The notes beneath the pieces were generated by a model that saw nothing but the letters and a program-made list of their open reading frames with translations, was not told where the DNA came from and made no database searches. A stretch of 64,000 nt of DNA from Lasiosphaeria ovina. Lineage: Eukaryota; Ascomycota; Sordariomycetes; Sordariales; Lasiosphaeriaceae. The position numbers were made by a program, and so were the translations under genes. This document shows, in pieces, positions 12,602 to 22,541 of the stretch (position 1 is the stretch's first letter; each line of letters begins with the position of its first letter). Location: positions 5,766,001-5,830,000 of the forward strand of contig JAULSN010000002.1 in NCBI GenBank assembly GCA_033439765.1, given 5' to 3'.

Positions 12602-13734
12602 TCATTCGTCAGGCAGGAAACGTGACATCAAACTCCAAACCCCCGCGAGCCAACCCTGCTGCTGTTGCGGCGGCTGGTAAGTACTATCATCATCATCGTC
12701 CTCATCACCGTCATCGGCGCCAGGAAAGACGCCGGCCTCGGCCTCGGCAGCATCCATAGCCGCAAGAGCCCGGGCAATGCGCCTGGAAATGTCGTCATCG
12801 CTAACGCGGGCTACGGCCTCGGTAGCAAGGCCGCGCTTCCACTTCACCCACGCCCGGTGCTCGATCGAGGCCGTGGCGAGGATCGGGCCGGCGCAGTGCG
12901 CCAGCCACTCGGTGGCCACCCACAGCTTGGCGTCGTGGGCTGCCCTGTCGCACTCGCCGCGGCCGCGGAACGCCCCCGTGACGTCGTCCCAGCAGTCGGG
13001 CTGCCACATGGCGGTGCCGCGCTCCACGAGCCGGGCGAGCAGCGAGACGAGGTTCTGGAGGGGCTCCCGCGTTGCCGGGTTGGCGGCGTCGAGATCGATC
13101 TCGCCGTAGCCTTTGTTATGTGTGAACGATGATAAATATCCAAAGAATCCCAGTTATTAACTCACGGCGCTCTCTGTATATGTCGCCAATCTTGTCCCTC
13201 AAGCCGGGGAGTTGGTTCTACCGGGCCTGTTCCCTATATTTGGGCTGACGTGGTATTGCTGACTGTCAGATCAAGAGCTTTCCACCACGTGATAGTGTAC
13301 CCACTCACCGACTCCCATCTGTCGTGGATAAGCTCGGCCCGCTGCTTGAGGTTGCCCAGGGCCACCAGCACGGCGGTCTGCCACGGATGATCCGACGGTA
13401 TGTGGGTAGCAATGTCCAGCAAGAGGATGCCCCAGGCCTTCTCGGGGACTGAGAAGTGGAATGGTGCCGGGGTTTCGTTAACAGCCGCTTGGAAGGCCCG
13501 AGCGAATTCGTCGGCGAATGGCGCGCCTTTCCGGTCGGGGTCGGCCGGCAGTTTGTCGCCGAATCCCGTGCCCTCCTTCTCGGCCTCGGCTGGCGGTTCG
13601 TCCGCCAATGCCGCGCCTTTCTGCCCGGAGCCGGTCGGCTCTTCGCGCTGCAGGCAGGCGATGAGGCCGTCACGCATTTTCTTCTTCCACGGCTCCTCTG
13701 CGCCGGTGGGAGCCGGGAATTCGATTGCGGCCAT
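12602..13734 (-). CDS. hypothetical protein, DUF3632-like
   Basis: Exons 13734-13309, 13217-13166 (52 bases) and 13110-12602, giving 328 aa; phases close as 0, 0 and 1. The order of conserved-looking blocks resembles the fungal DUF3632 family: a helical AFQAAVNETPAPF region, HIPSDHPWQTAVLVALGNL, a W..NQLPGLRDKIGDIYRERR stretch created by splicing, then LVSLLARLVERG and a C-terminal Trp/Asp-rich part. The residue 30-75 area is rich in Glu, Pro and Ala; a poly-Asp tract and PPQQQQ precede the C-terminus. No catalytic motif is visible and no function should be assigned. The ATG at 13734 has a favourable AAAAATGG context; the frame extends upstream only with a GTG. The gene is probably real, the family call tentative. 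Confidence 0.65.
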
Positions 13735-16171
13735 TTTTGCTGACTTTTGGCGGGAGAAACCGAGCCCGGTGTTGGAGGTCACGGCCGTGTCGTTACGTTC
13801 ATTGAAAGACGATGCTATCGCGCCTAGCCATGATCATTTTCCCGAGAATCGAGATCACGCCAGTTCTCGCCATCGCTTGCTCTGCATCAAGATTGACCTG
13901 AACCTAGACAAAGACCAGCGCTTCAGGGGAATCAGTATGCCATTGGCACCTTCCTTTGTCAAATCTTCACGGCTTGGATTGCGGCGAGCTTGCGAGTCAT
14001 GTCAAGCATCGCCACGTTCTAGATGGCAGACTCCCAGTGCTGCGCCACATCAGAGCCAAGATTTGAGTTTTGGATTTCGAGGTGCTGGATAGATGTTGGA
14101 TTGGCTGGTTCCGGCACAAAGACCAACGACAATCGACTCCCTTAGCCGCTCACGGTGCCGAGGAATACGGAACATGTGTAATTCCACGTGTATCCAACCT
14201 GACTAGTAGAGTTAGACGTGCCACTCCCGTCGGGATGTGCAGGGGTCCGAGTATATAGAGTTGGCTGTTGGGAGTCATAGTGTCTCGTGAGACGGAAAAG
14301 CTTGCTCCGTTACCAACCCAACCAGTTCTAGTGTAGATCGGTCGAAATAGTGGGCGGCGGGAGATATAAACGGCCGGGTCAAGCGTGTCCCTTAGTCAGA
14401 CCTGGCGCTCTGGCATGGAGTACTAGTAGTAGTGTTGTAGCTTATCCATCCTAGGTAGGCAGCTAGCGAGCTAGGGAATACCGGCGAATGGGACGGCAGG
14501 GCCGACGGCGAGCGCGAGGGAACGTTGGGGGGAAAGATACCCAAAATTGAGAAACGTTTTAGCCACCGCCGTACATACACGAAAACGCAAGCCGATCTCT
14601 CTTTCCTCTCTGGCGGGATGGATTGGATCGTGCATGAGGTGGGTGGATGGGTGGGCGGGCAACCTACGGATGAGGGACATGGATGGTTCCATTCCCTCAT
14701 CCGGGGGGAGAAGCCCTGGACTAGGCCCTGTCGAGACAGTATCTACGAAGTGGACCTACCACTGAAGTGGGCGCGCTACTATAGTAGCACGCTAGTACAC
14801 TAGCGCTGGCCTTGCAGGGCGCTGGGCGCGCGTGGAGTCACCTCGGGTCGTGTGAGGACGAGGTCCATGTGTGCCAGCGGCTCCCAAGTCTGAAGGGCAT
14901 CCATGTGTTGCTCAAGCCTCAACCTTGGGGGCAAGTGTTGGCGGTGCATGGCGTTCTTCCTTCGCTTGAGAGGGAAGGAGAGGCGGTCGCGCCTCTCGAC
15001 GCCGTCAGCCGTCAGGCCGTTACGCCGTTGTCGACCCCGCTGTCTGCGGCGGTGGTGCCACTCGCCACGCGACGTTGCGGACCCAGGTCCGAATCCTTAG
15101 TAAAGGAGCCTGCGTGTCGTGTGTAACTGTCTATAGGGGGGCGCGTAGGTCGCCGAGACTGGATGAGTGGGCGGCGGCGCGTCTGAGACCCCAGCCCAAC
15201 CTGAGGTATTGGACGGACCCAGGGGAGGGATCCGAAGCAGCACGCAGTGCTCGGTGCTGTACGTACCGATCGATGCATGTGCCATGGATGGGATGGGATG
15301 GGATGGGATGGGATGGGATGGGATACAGAGAGTCTAATGGGGATTACCTCAGTCAAGGCACATACCGTACATGGATGCAAACCTTACTTCGTAGGAATGC
15401 GATCCGTGATCCGTTGCCATTTGCCAAAGCACAAAGCACCACGCAGGACCAATCCGTGGTTCCCGGCAGGCAAGGATGGGTGGACATGGCACCTGCCACT
15501 GGGACTGGAACAAACACTGGGGCCGGGCCTGGTGCCGCCGCCGCCCATTGTCACTTTATCACTCTATTTCTGTGATCTGAGACCGGTGCACTAGGAGGGA
15601 AGCGACGTTTCACGGTCTAAACAAGCGGACCAAGCGGAGATAATAGCCCCCAGAGGAGATTACAAAGACAGTGGAGCTGAGGTTTGGATAACCCAACGCT
15701 ATTTGCCGCAAATAGCGGTCTGTTAAAAAGTACCTACTCGACGCGAAGCGGGCCATCCCAATCGATGCAGCCCAACGGCGCAGCACTCATGACGTAAGGC
15801 ACTGTGTTTTTACCGCGATTTTTGGAATCGGTCACGAAGCGACATTCAAGGGCACCAATTCCAAATTCAGAAGGCTGTGCTCTCGAAGAAGGCCCCTCCC
15901 CCTCCCCACTCAAGCATTCATTCCCCATTTCCCCATAGCCCCCTGCTGTGCAGCACGGCCAAGATGACTAACACGGACAAGGCGAAATAACTTGAAAACA
16001 GTCGCAGGCCCCGTACGGAATGCGTATTAAGATGGCCTCTTGGGAGATTCCGCTGGTGACCGAGCAATGCTGCGACAAGAGTGCGAGCGTGTCTGTTGCT
16101 GTCTTGTGATTTCTAAGCTCTTTACGCTCTCGGGTCAACCACTTTGACACTTTTACGCTTCACTGCACACC
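13735..16171. other. gene-poor stretch with (GGGAT)n repeat
   Basis: About 2.4 kb between the DUF3632-like gene and the Zn2Cys6 regulator, which are divergently transcribed. No supportable gene. A pentanucleotide (GGGAT)n tract lies at about 15286-15325. A plus-strand frame crossing it (15075-15575) is low complexity. The right end is the promoter of the regulator. Confidence 0.5.
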
Positions 16172-18280
16172 ATGGACGAAACATCGGACTTGGCCCCCGC
16201 CGAGAGTGGGACTAACACGCCCACTGCCAGTGCCACTGCGTCCGGAGTTGGGTCCGGACCCGGAGCACAGCTCGGAGTTGGGTCCGGGACCGACCACAAG
16301 ACACGAAGGCCGCACAGAAAGTCTCGCTATGGCTGCACACGGTGCAAGGAGCGCAGGATCAAGGTATGTGGGTTTCTAGAAATAACTAATTGTCAATACA
16401 TTCCATCAATTGGCCCTTTTCCATCTCCATTTCGTCCTGTCTGTCCTTTAGAGCTCCTACTCGGCGTCTAGACCCTAACCATCCATGGCTGGCAGTGCGA
16501 CGAGCTCTCGCCACGATGTTCGCGGTGCATCAAGATGAACCTGACCTGCCAATACCCGAAAAAACAACCCAGCTTCCTCACCCCGGACGACTACTGCTGG
16601 ACCGAGCCGATAGACCCCCTCCTCCTCCAATACCAGGTCTTCCCGAGAGCGACAACAAGCTCGAGGGCATCATCAACAACCGCCCCGATACCAAAACGGA
16701 CCGCCGATGCTGGAGCTGGAGCTTCGGCCGCCAGCCCCGAAGGTTCTAGTCACTCGTCCACCGTCCCCCTCAGCCCATCGTCGGTGCTGTCCATCCTTCC
16801 TCCCGCCCAGCCCCTCGTCTCGCTGCCGTCTAGATATGGCCGAAGACCCGAGTCGCCCCTGCGGTCGCAGGTCGCCCAGACCCTCACCCCGGTCGAGTTT
16901 GAGCTGCTCAAGCACTACCTCGAGCACACGAGCAGGGACTTGACCGTCGACGAAGACGATCAGTACACGCTGCAGATCGGCATCCCGAACCTGGCCTGCG
17001 AGAGCAAGCCGCTGATGAGGTCGGTGCTGGCCCTGGCCGCGATATGCAAATGCCACGACACCATCAACAAGCCATCTGTGTCGCGCCAGGACCGCGCACA
17101 GATCCTCGAGCTCCTGTTCTTCGCACACCGCTACCACATGGAATCGATGCACGAAATTCAAACTAACCTCCGCGAGGCCAAGCACTACGACCACGTCCTT
17201 GCCAACGCCGCCATGATGGGCATGTACGGGTCCGCCAGCCACGTCGTCCGCATCTGGCTCGCCAAGACGGCAACCATCGACGACCCGCCAGTCATGTCCG
17301 ACTTCATGCCCAAATACCCCCAGTGGATCAGCCTCTACCGAGCCGTCGATTTGGCCTACTTTGGCCTCCTCAACAACACGTCAGGCTCCGAGGACGCCGC
17401 CCAGTACAGCCCCGCCCACTCGCCCGTCGACCCCATGACCTGCGGCGGCTTCCAGCTGCAGTACGAGTACCGCGTGTCGGCGCGCGTCGAGCAGACCACA
17501 ATCCCCACAAACCACGTCATGGGCCCCATCCTGGCCGCCACGGTCTGCTCAGCGCTGGCAAAGCTCACCGAAAAAGCCAGGGACGTGGCCATGGCCGAGA
17601 TGAGCTGCGACGAGGTGCTGGCCGACCACGACGACCCGAGGAGGACGCCGACGGCGCAGATGAGCTCCGAGCTCCAGGCGTGCTTCGTCGCGCTGAACCT
17701 GTTCAGCAACGCCGTCACCGACGCCTTTGCCGTCGGCGACTCGCGGCCGAGCACGCCGGGCCACGGCCAGCTCTCCTTCGAGGTCGACATCGACCCCGTC
17801 GGCCGCCTGTCCGAGGTGCAGCCGTGGCTGCGGCGGTACACGGCCAGCATCATCTCCATGATCCCGTCGCGGCTGCCGAGGCGCACGATCGCCGCCTTCA
17901 TCCACAAGGTCCCCACGCGCTATATGAACCTGGTCGCCGACATGCTCAACCTCATCATCCAGACCGAGGCGCCCCCGGGCAACGGGCCCAGCGACACGCC
18001 GCCCTGGAGCTCGCCCTCCCCGTCCACCATGCCCGAGCCCAGCATCGCCCACCAGCTGGCCATCGACATCTTTGCCCACTGGCTCGTCCTCGTCATCCTG
18101 CTCGACAACGTCTGGTGGATCGGCGGCGTCGGCGCCTGGGAGCTCGGCCGCGTCGTCTCCTTCCGCAGGCGTGCCCCCTGGCCCAACAGCCTGTGGAACA
18201 AGGAGCACGACTGGTGGCCCGAGAGCATGTTTGAGGTCAGCCGCCAGCTCGAGAAGCACAGGCGGAGCGAGAGCTGCTGA
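16172..18280 (+). CDS. Zn2Cys6 fungal transcription factor
   Basis: Exons 16172-16363 and 16496-18280, giving 658 aa. The intron splits the zinc cluster itself: exon 1 ends CTRCKERRIK and exon 2 continues CDELSPRCSRCIKMNLTC. Together they give the C-x2-C-x6-C-x6-C-x2-C-x6-C binuclear cluster at about residues 55-82, preceded by a basic RRPHRKSRYG arm. The remaining 550 residues match the Fungal_trans_2 style of regulator: a Ser/Pro-rich linker, then LLKHYLEHTSRDLTVDEDD and a helical regulatory region (KPLMRSVLALAAICKCHD). Such proteins bind CGG-containing sites as nuclear regulators of metabolism; the target is unknown. It is the only specific regulator in the window and stands alone, flanked by gene-poor DNA. 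Confidence 0.92.
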
Positions 18281-18850
18281 AGTGTGCCTTTATTTTGTTT
18301 ATCCTGTGTGTGTCTGTCTTGTGTGGAAATCGGCCATTTAGCGTGTTTTATCTTTCGTCTGGCGTATAAACTTGGGAAGTTGGCGGGGATTGGGGTTTGA
18401 TTTGGGTGGCTGCGTGTGTTTTCTTTTCCATCTTCTATCTCACTTTCATCTGTCTGGGGCCTGGCGAATCTGTACTACCTCACCTGACCTTACCTTGTCC
18501 TTGCCTTGCCTGAGTTACTTGCCATATACCAAAGTAATACTAGCCTTAGGTGCTGGAGTTATGTGTGTGGGGAAATCAAATCATATATACACGAGGAATT
18601 TTGCTTGCTTTTTGGTTTATGGGATGTGTTGTGTGGGTTTTAACTTTGGAGAGAGTTGTCGAGAGCTCCGAGGATGTAATTGACTGACTGTGTCAATTGT
18701 GTCAATTGTGATTGGTTGAATACTACCTTATCCTACCTACCCGACTGACTGACTGACTCGCGAAGCGTGGGCTTTGTGTTTGTGCTTGTGCTTATGGTGA
18801 CTTATGGTTAGGTACGTCGGATAAATTAGCCTACGGCAGCGCAAGCCCTA

Positions 18851-18925
18851 TTCGTACTACTAAGATACCTGTTATTACTGGCTGTTGTGGGGTAAAAACC
18901 AGGCAGTATTTGGTACAGTACTGTT
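18851..18925. repeat. degenerate direct repeat, left copy
   Basis: The core TTACTGGCTGTTGTGGGG followed by an A-rich patch, GGCAG, ATTTGGTAC is shared with 20345-20400 in the same orientation. The similarity also extends left into a weaker CGTACTA-type match. The copies differ at several positions, so any element between them is old. Confidence 0.5.
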
Positions 18926-19690
18926 GGAATGACGCGCTAGTCAGCCACAGGGGTGGCGGTGGAGGCGCAGTTCAGGACCTCCGGCTACGTAGCTACATCG
19001 GCTTTCGGCCACCGAACCTCTCCTCCTACACACATCTACAATCCATCATTTGAACCACCAGTTTTTCGGCGTACAGCTTACGCCCTGTTGATTCCAGTAC
19101 CGGTACCTGGTGATTCCAACAGGTACTGAGCTAATTCGTGATTGTCACCACTCAACTCGAATTGTGTCTGTCTACTGCACCTTAGCCGCTTTAATATGAT
19201 CGGATCACCCTCCGGCCTCCATGCATTCGAGCAACAGACCCTGGCAAGTCAAAATGGACTGAGATGCTGTGAACGCAAACACCCCCAGCCAACCGGGCAT
19301 CCCGCAGCGAAGGATGAATCATGAGCCAACCCAAGCCGCTTGGAGGGTCTGAGCCTGCTGAGATAATAATAGTGAGCAGGTTGGAAGGAGGTAACGGGAA
19401 ACACTGCCCAAGCCCTGCACTTTTCGTCTTACTCATCATGGTCAATTCTTCTTGGAGCCAGAAGTCCCTAAAGGCGTGCTTGCCATCTCTTGGCGAAGTG
19501 GCACTAATTTCCAGTTCTACCCTCGCAGGCTTGCCATGCCTCTCTCGTTTCTGTGGCCACCGGGAGAGGATATTGGCCAAAAAAACGACAGCCTTGGCGA
19601 AGATGATCCTATTCCTATAGAAAGCCAAAAAAACAGACAACAAAACGTTTATAACTTCCACCAACAGCGTGCTGCCCGTAGATAAGGTCG

Positions 19691-20047
19691 TTAGATGGCG
19701 TATATGTACCTATTCTGGGTCGCTGAGTCCTCCTTCAGCTGGCAGACGCTGCAGTCGTAGTCTTGGAGCCTGACGCGAAGATGGATGACTCCAACGTAGC
19801 CCCGCCGCATGTTATTGTTCGCAATTTGTTCGAGATGCTCGACCCGGCCCTGGTCGAGTACGAGGCGCCAGAAAGTGGACTTCTCGAAAGCGTACCTGGG
19901 CGAATTTGTAAATTCCCACGACGTGGGGGTTTCAATACATTCATTACCTAGGTTACTTTGTCTGCCCGCCTGAGCAAAGCTGATGGAGTGTATGGTTCGG
20001 CAAACCTTGTCGGCTAGGGTAACTATTACCACGGTAACTGCAAGCAA
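19691..20047 (-). pseudogene. possible relic of a fungal F-box-type protein
   Basis: A 357-base open stretch without an ATG start encodes FEKSTFWRLVLDQ, LEQIANNNMRRGYVGVI and HLRVRLQDYDCSVCQ. This order (strand, RRxYV, LRxxLxDYxCxxCQ) is typical of the region behind the F-box in a large family of ascomycete proteins of unknown function. No intact F-box helix is visible upstream and the frame stops right after SATQNRYIYAI, so it is at best a fragment. Family assignment rests on remembered pattern and is uncertain. Confidence 0.4.
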
Positions 20048-20344
20048 TGAAACTGAAAGACAGGAAACTCGGGCTCGTCGTGGGCCACGGATGCCGACGG
20101 GTAGACAAAGTCAAAGTCATAGGAGTGCTAGCCGCAGTGTATGGGGTGGCTCTTGAATTGGGAAGTCTGTAAATGGCCGCATACTTCAAGATGTGGTCCA
20201 GGCTATTGTGTGTACTTTGTTCGTGGTGCGACCAGGCAAAATACCTGTAACCAAGGTCAGGGCAAGTATAGGGACTCCGTGCAGTAAGTAAGGTAAGGTA
20301 CCTAGGTAGTTATTTCAGTCGTACTAAGGTATGGTACCTTGCCT

Positions 20345-20400
20345 CCCATAGTTACTGGCTGTTGTGGGGGTCAAAATCGGGCAGGATTTGGTACTGTGCC
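20345..20400. repeat. degenerate direct repeat, right copy
   Basis: Same orientation as 18851-18925: GTTACTGGCTGTTGTGGGG, then GGGCAGGATTTGGTACTGTG. The F-box-like relic lies between the copies. Decayed long terminal repeats or remnants of a duplicated element are both possible. Confidence 0.5.
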
Positions 20401-20982
20401 TTGCAAGCACCAATACACACTCCACGTCGACGCCATCCAGAGGGGCTAATAGGTGTCAAAACCCACAAATCTGGGCCGTCAACCTACGCAGGCTTTTGAT
20501 AATTTCTTCTTCCTCAGTTGCCGGGTATCGCGTCTGTGTCGTCCGTCTTTCTCATCAATAATTTCCTCTCCTCTCTCTATACTCCCTCTTCTTCTTTCTT
20601 CGTAATACCATTTCGTCTGATACTACCGAGGAGTTCGTCTTCATTATCTCAGCAGGTCGCCTGTAATTATCACCATCGATTGTGCCATTCGATATCGGCC
20701 ACGGGGTGGCCAGTAGGGTAATTATCTTTCTAACAATCTGTTTGTAGGCTTGCCAGAGAAACATGCTGCCGGCCCACGATATTGCTCAGACGCAGCCGAG
20801 AACTACAACCCAACGATGCACTTCTCACTGGCTCAAGGTAGAGATTACAGAACCGCTTGGCGTATGTCGGTACCTTAGTTGATCGCTGCGCCCTCTGAGA
20901 AACCCTCGTGCTTTATTTGGTATTTATTCGACTTGGTGCCAGCGCTTGAGCACTCGCTACCGACCCCAAGGTGTCCTACCAC

Positions 20983-21484
20983 ACGTCACGAATTTGAGAA
21001 TCCCGTCATATGCGCTCTCACCATCGAGACCGACGCAGTCGTTGCCCCCTTTGACCGCTACTGGGGACGACGATGGCAACGGGCCGTACTTGGACAAACA
21101 CGTAGATGACCCCAACGCCTATTCGATGGGCCCACATGCCGGGCATGGGCAAGGTCAACGCGGCTTCCGCACCAGATTTCCCAGCATCAAGCTAGCCCTC
21201 GTCGTCGGCATCTGCGGCGCCGTTCCCTTCTACACGCACGGCGGCGAGACCAATGAGATCTTGCTCGGCGACGTCGTCGTCAGTGACGGCCTCGTTCAAT
21301 ACGACCTCGCCCCATGGCTGCTAGAAGAACGGGATATCCGCAACTCCTGGGCAAGACCGATGAGGTCCTCATCGACCTGTTGAGTAGGGAATTCGATACT
21401 CTCGGAGAGGACTTGAAGTTGCCACATGTCGTTGCCGAAACGTGGATCGACTCTTGGGAACAGAACAACATATCGCTTTTGTGA
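20983..21484 (+). pseudogene. relic of a nucleoside-phosphorylase (PNP_UDP) domain gene
   Basis: Fragments in order: FENPVICALTIETDAVV and FDRYWG in one frame; GDDDGNGPYLD and DPNAYSMG in the next (shift near 21066); HMPGMGKVNAASA in a further frame; then FPSIKLALVVGICGAVP and EILLGDVVVSDGLVQYDL. A last piece, YPQLLGKTDEVLIDLL, runs to TGA 21484. This matches the N-terminal nucleoside-phosphorylase-like domain that in fungi often fronts NACHT/TPR or ankyrin NLR-like proteins. At least three frame changes plus missing segments rule out a working product, and the NACHT and repeat parts are absent. The family call is fairly secure, the architecture of the parent gene unknown. Confidence 0.65.
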
Positions 21485-22541
21485 CTGGTCGCTTAAAATT
21501 GAAGAAGGAACAACTGCGTTGCAGCAGCTCGGCTGTCGTGCGCTGGTCGTTTTTGTGTGATCACAATGGCTGTTGTTGTGATGAAAGGGGGTAACGATAG
21601 GACATATAAAAGGGGCTATTTAGATGCTATTCGGGAGCCTGGGCAACCAAGTCCGTAAAGGCGTGCAAGTCCTGTTGTGTTGTGTAATTAAATAGGTAAG
21701 GCATTTATCTTTTAAGAGCAGCGGGTCTTTATATTGTTTCGTCTACTATATCTAGGAGAGATTTCCCACAGTTAGATCTATCACCAAAGTGAAACTATCT
21801 AGGTACCCATTCGTCGCCTCTGTCCAGGAGCGACTTCCTCGGTTCCAGACTTATCACAATAGTTACTTACATATTTAGACATGGCCGAAACCCGTCACCA
21901 TGCACACACTGAAAGGAAGATAGTTATCAGTCTTTATATCCGCGAGCAATAACTGTATGTCGTTATGACAAATGTAGTGGGTAAAAGCCGTGTCTCAATT
22001 ATGACCTCAATACCATGAAATGACGCCCTTCGCCACTGACAGACAGACAGACAGACTGACAGACAGATATATAAACCACGCCCCTAAATCCCCTCCCAGT
22101 TCACTTTACCACCACCACCACCACCTACAGAACAACAACGCACCAACAGCAACGACAATGGCAGGTAGTCCGCAAATAAATTAATAGGTAGGTGCGCAAC
22201 AGGTAGGTAGGGGGGGTATTAATTACAAGATGGAGAGAGTGGCGGTAGATGTTCAAAGCCAAACAGACAACTCCTTATCCAATGCGGTGCGATGCGATGC
22301 GCTCCCCCGTCAAATAGAAAACCCAACCTCCCTCCTCGCCACTCCCATCCGACGACTGACTGACTGACCCCAGGAAGTCGTCTGTCTGTTTGACCTTTTC
22401 ATGCGAATCCTTTGAGCAGAATCTGCCGACAAACTCGTACACGTACTTATTTTATCTCATTTCTTATTTATGTGGAATAGGTTGACAGAGGCTCATGGTG
22501 CCTGGGTGCTCCTTCTCCTATCCCACTGGCGAGCCTCGGTA

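Larger units (their letters stand above)
18281..22541. other. gene-poor, relic-bearing 4.2-kb stretch
   Basis: No intact gene. It contains the F-box-like and nucleoside-phosphorylase relics and a pair of degenerate direct repeats (listed separately), a (GACT)n patch near 18743-18760, a (CAGA)n tract at about 22037-22067 and many TAGGTA/TACCTA motifs. The combination looks like old transposition and gene-decay territory. Confidence 0.6.

Noticed and set aside
15075..15575. 166-codon plus-strand frame
   Set aside because: Includes the (GGGAT)n tract, low complexity, no ATG-supported start, no family.
17323..18259. Long frames overlapping the Zn2Cys6 regulator on both strands
   Set aside because: Shadow frames of a GC-rich coding exon; Arg/Pro- or Asp/Gly-rich with no domain.
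625..18280. A secondary-metabolite cluster of ligase, peroxidase and regulator
   Set aside because: No polyketide synthase, NRPS or terpene enzyme; genes are kilobases apart with a pseudogene between, so no cluster can be supported.
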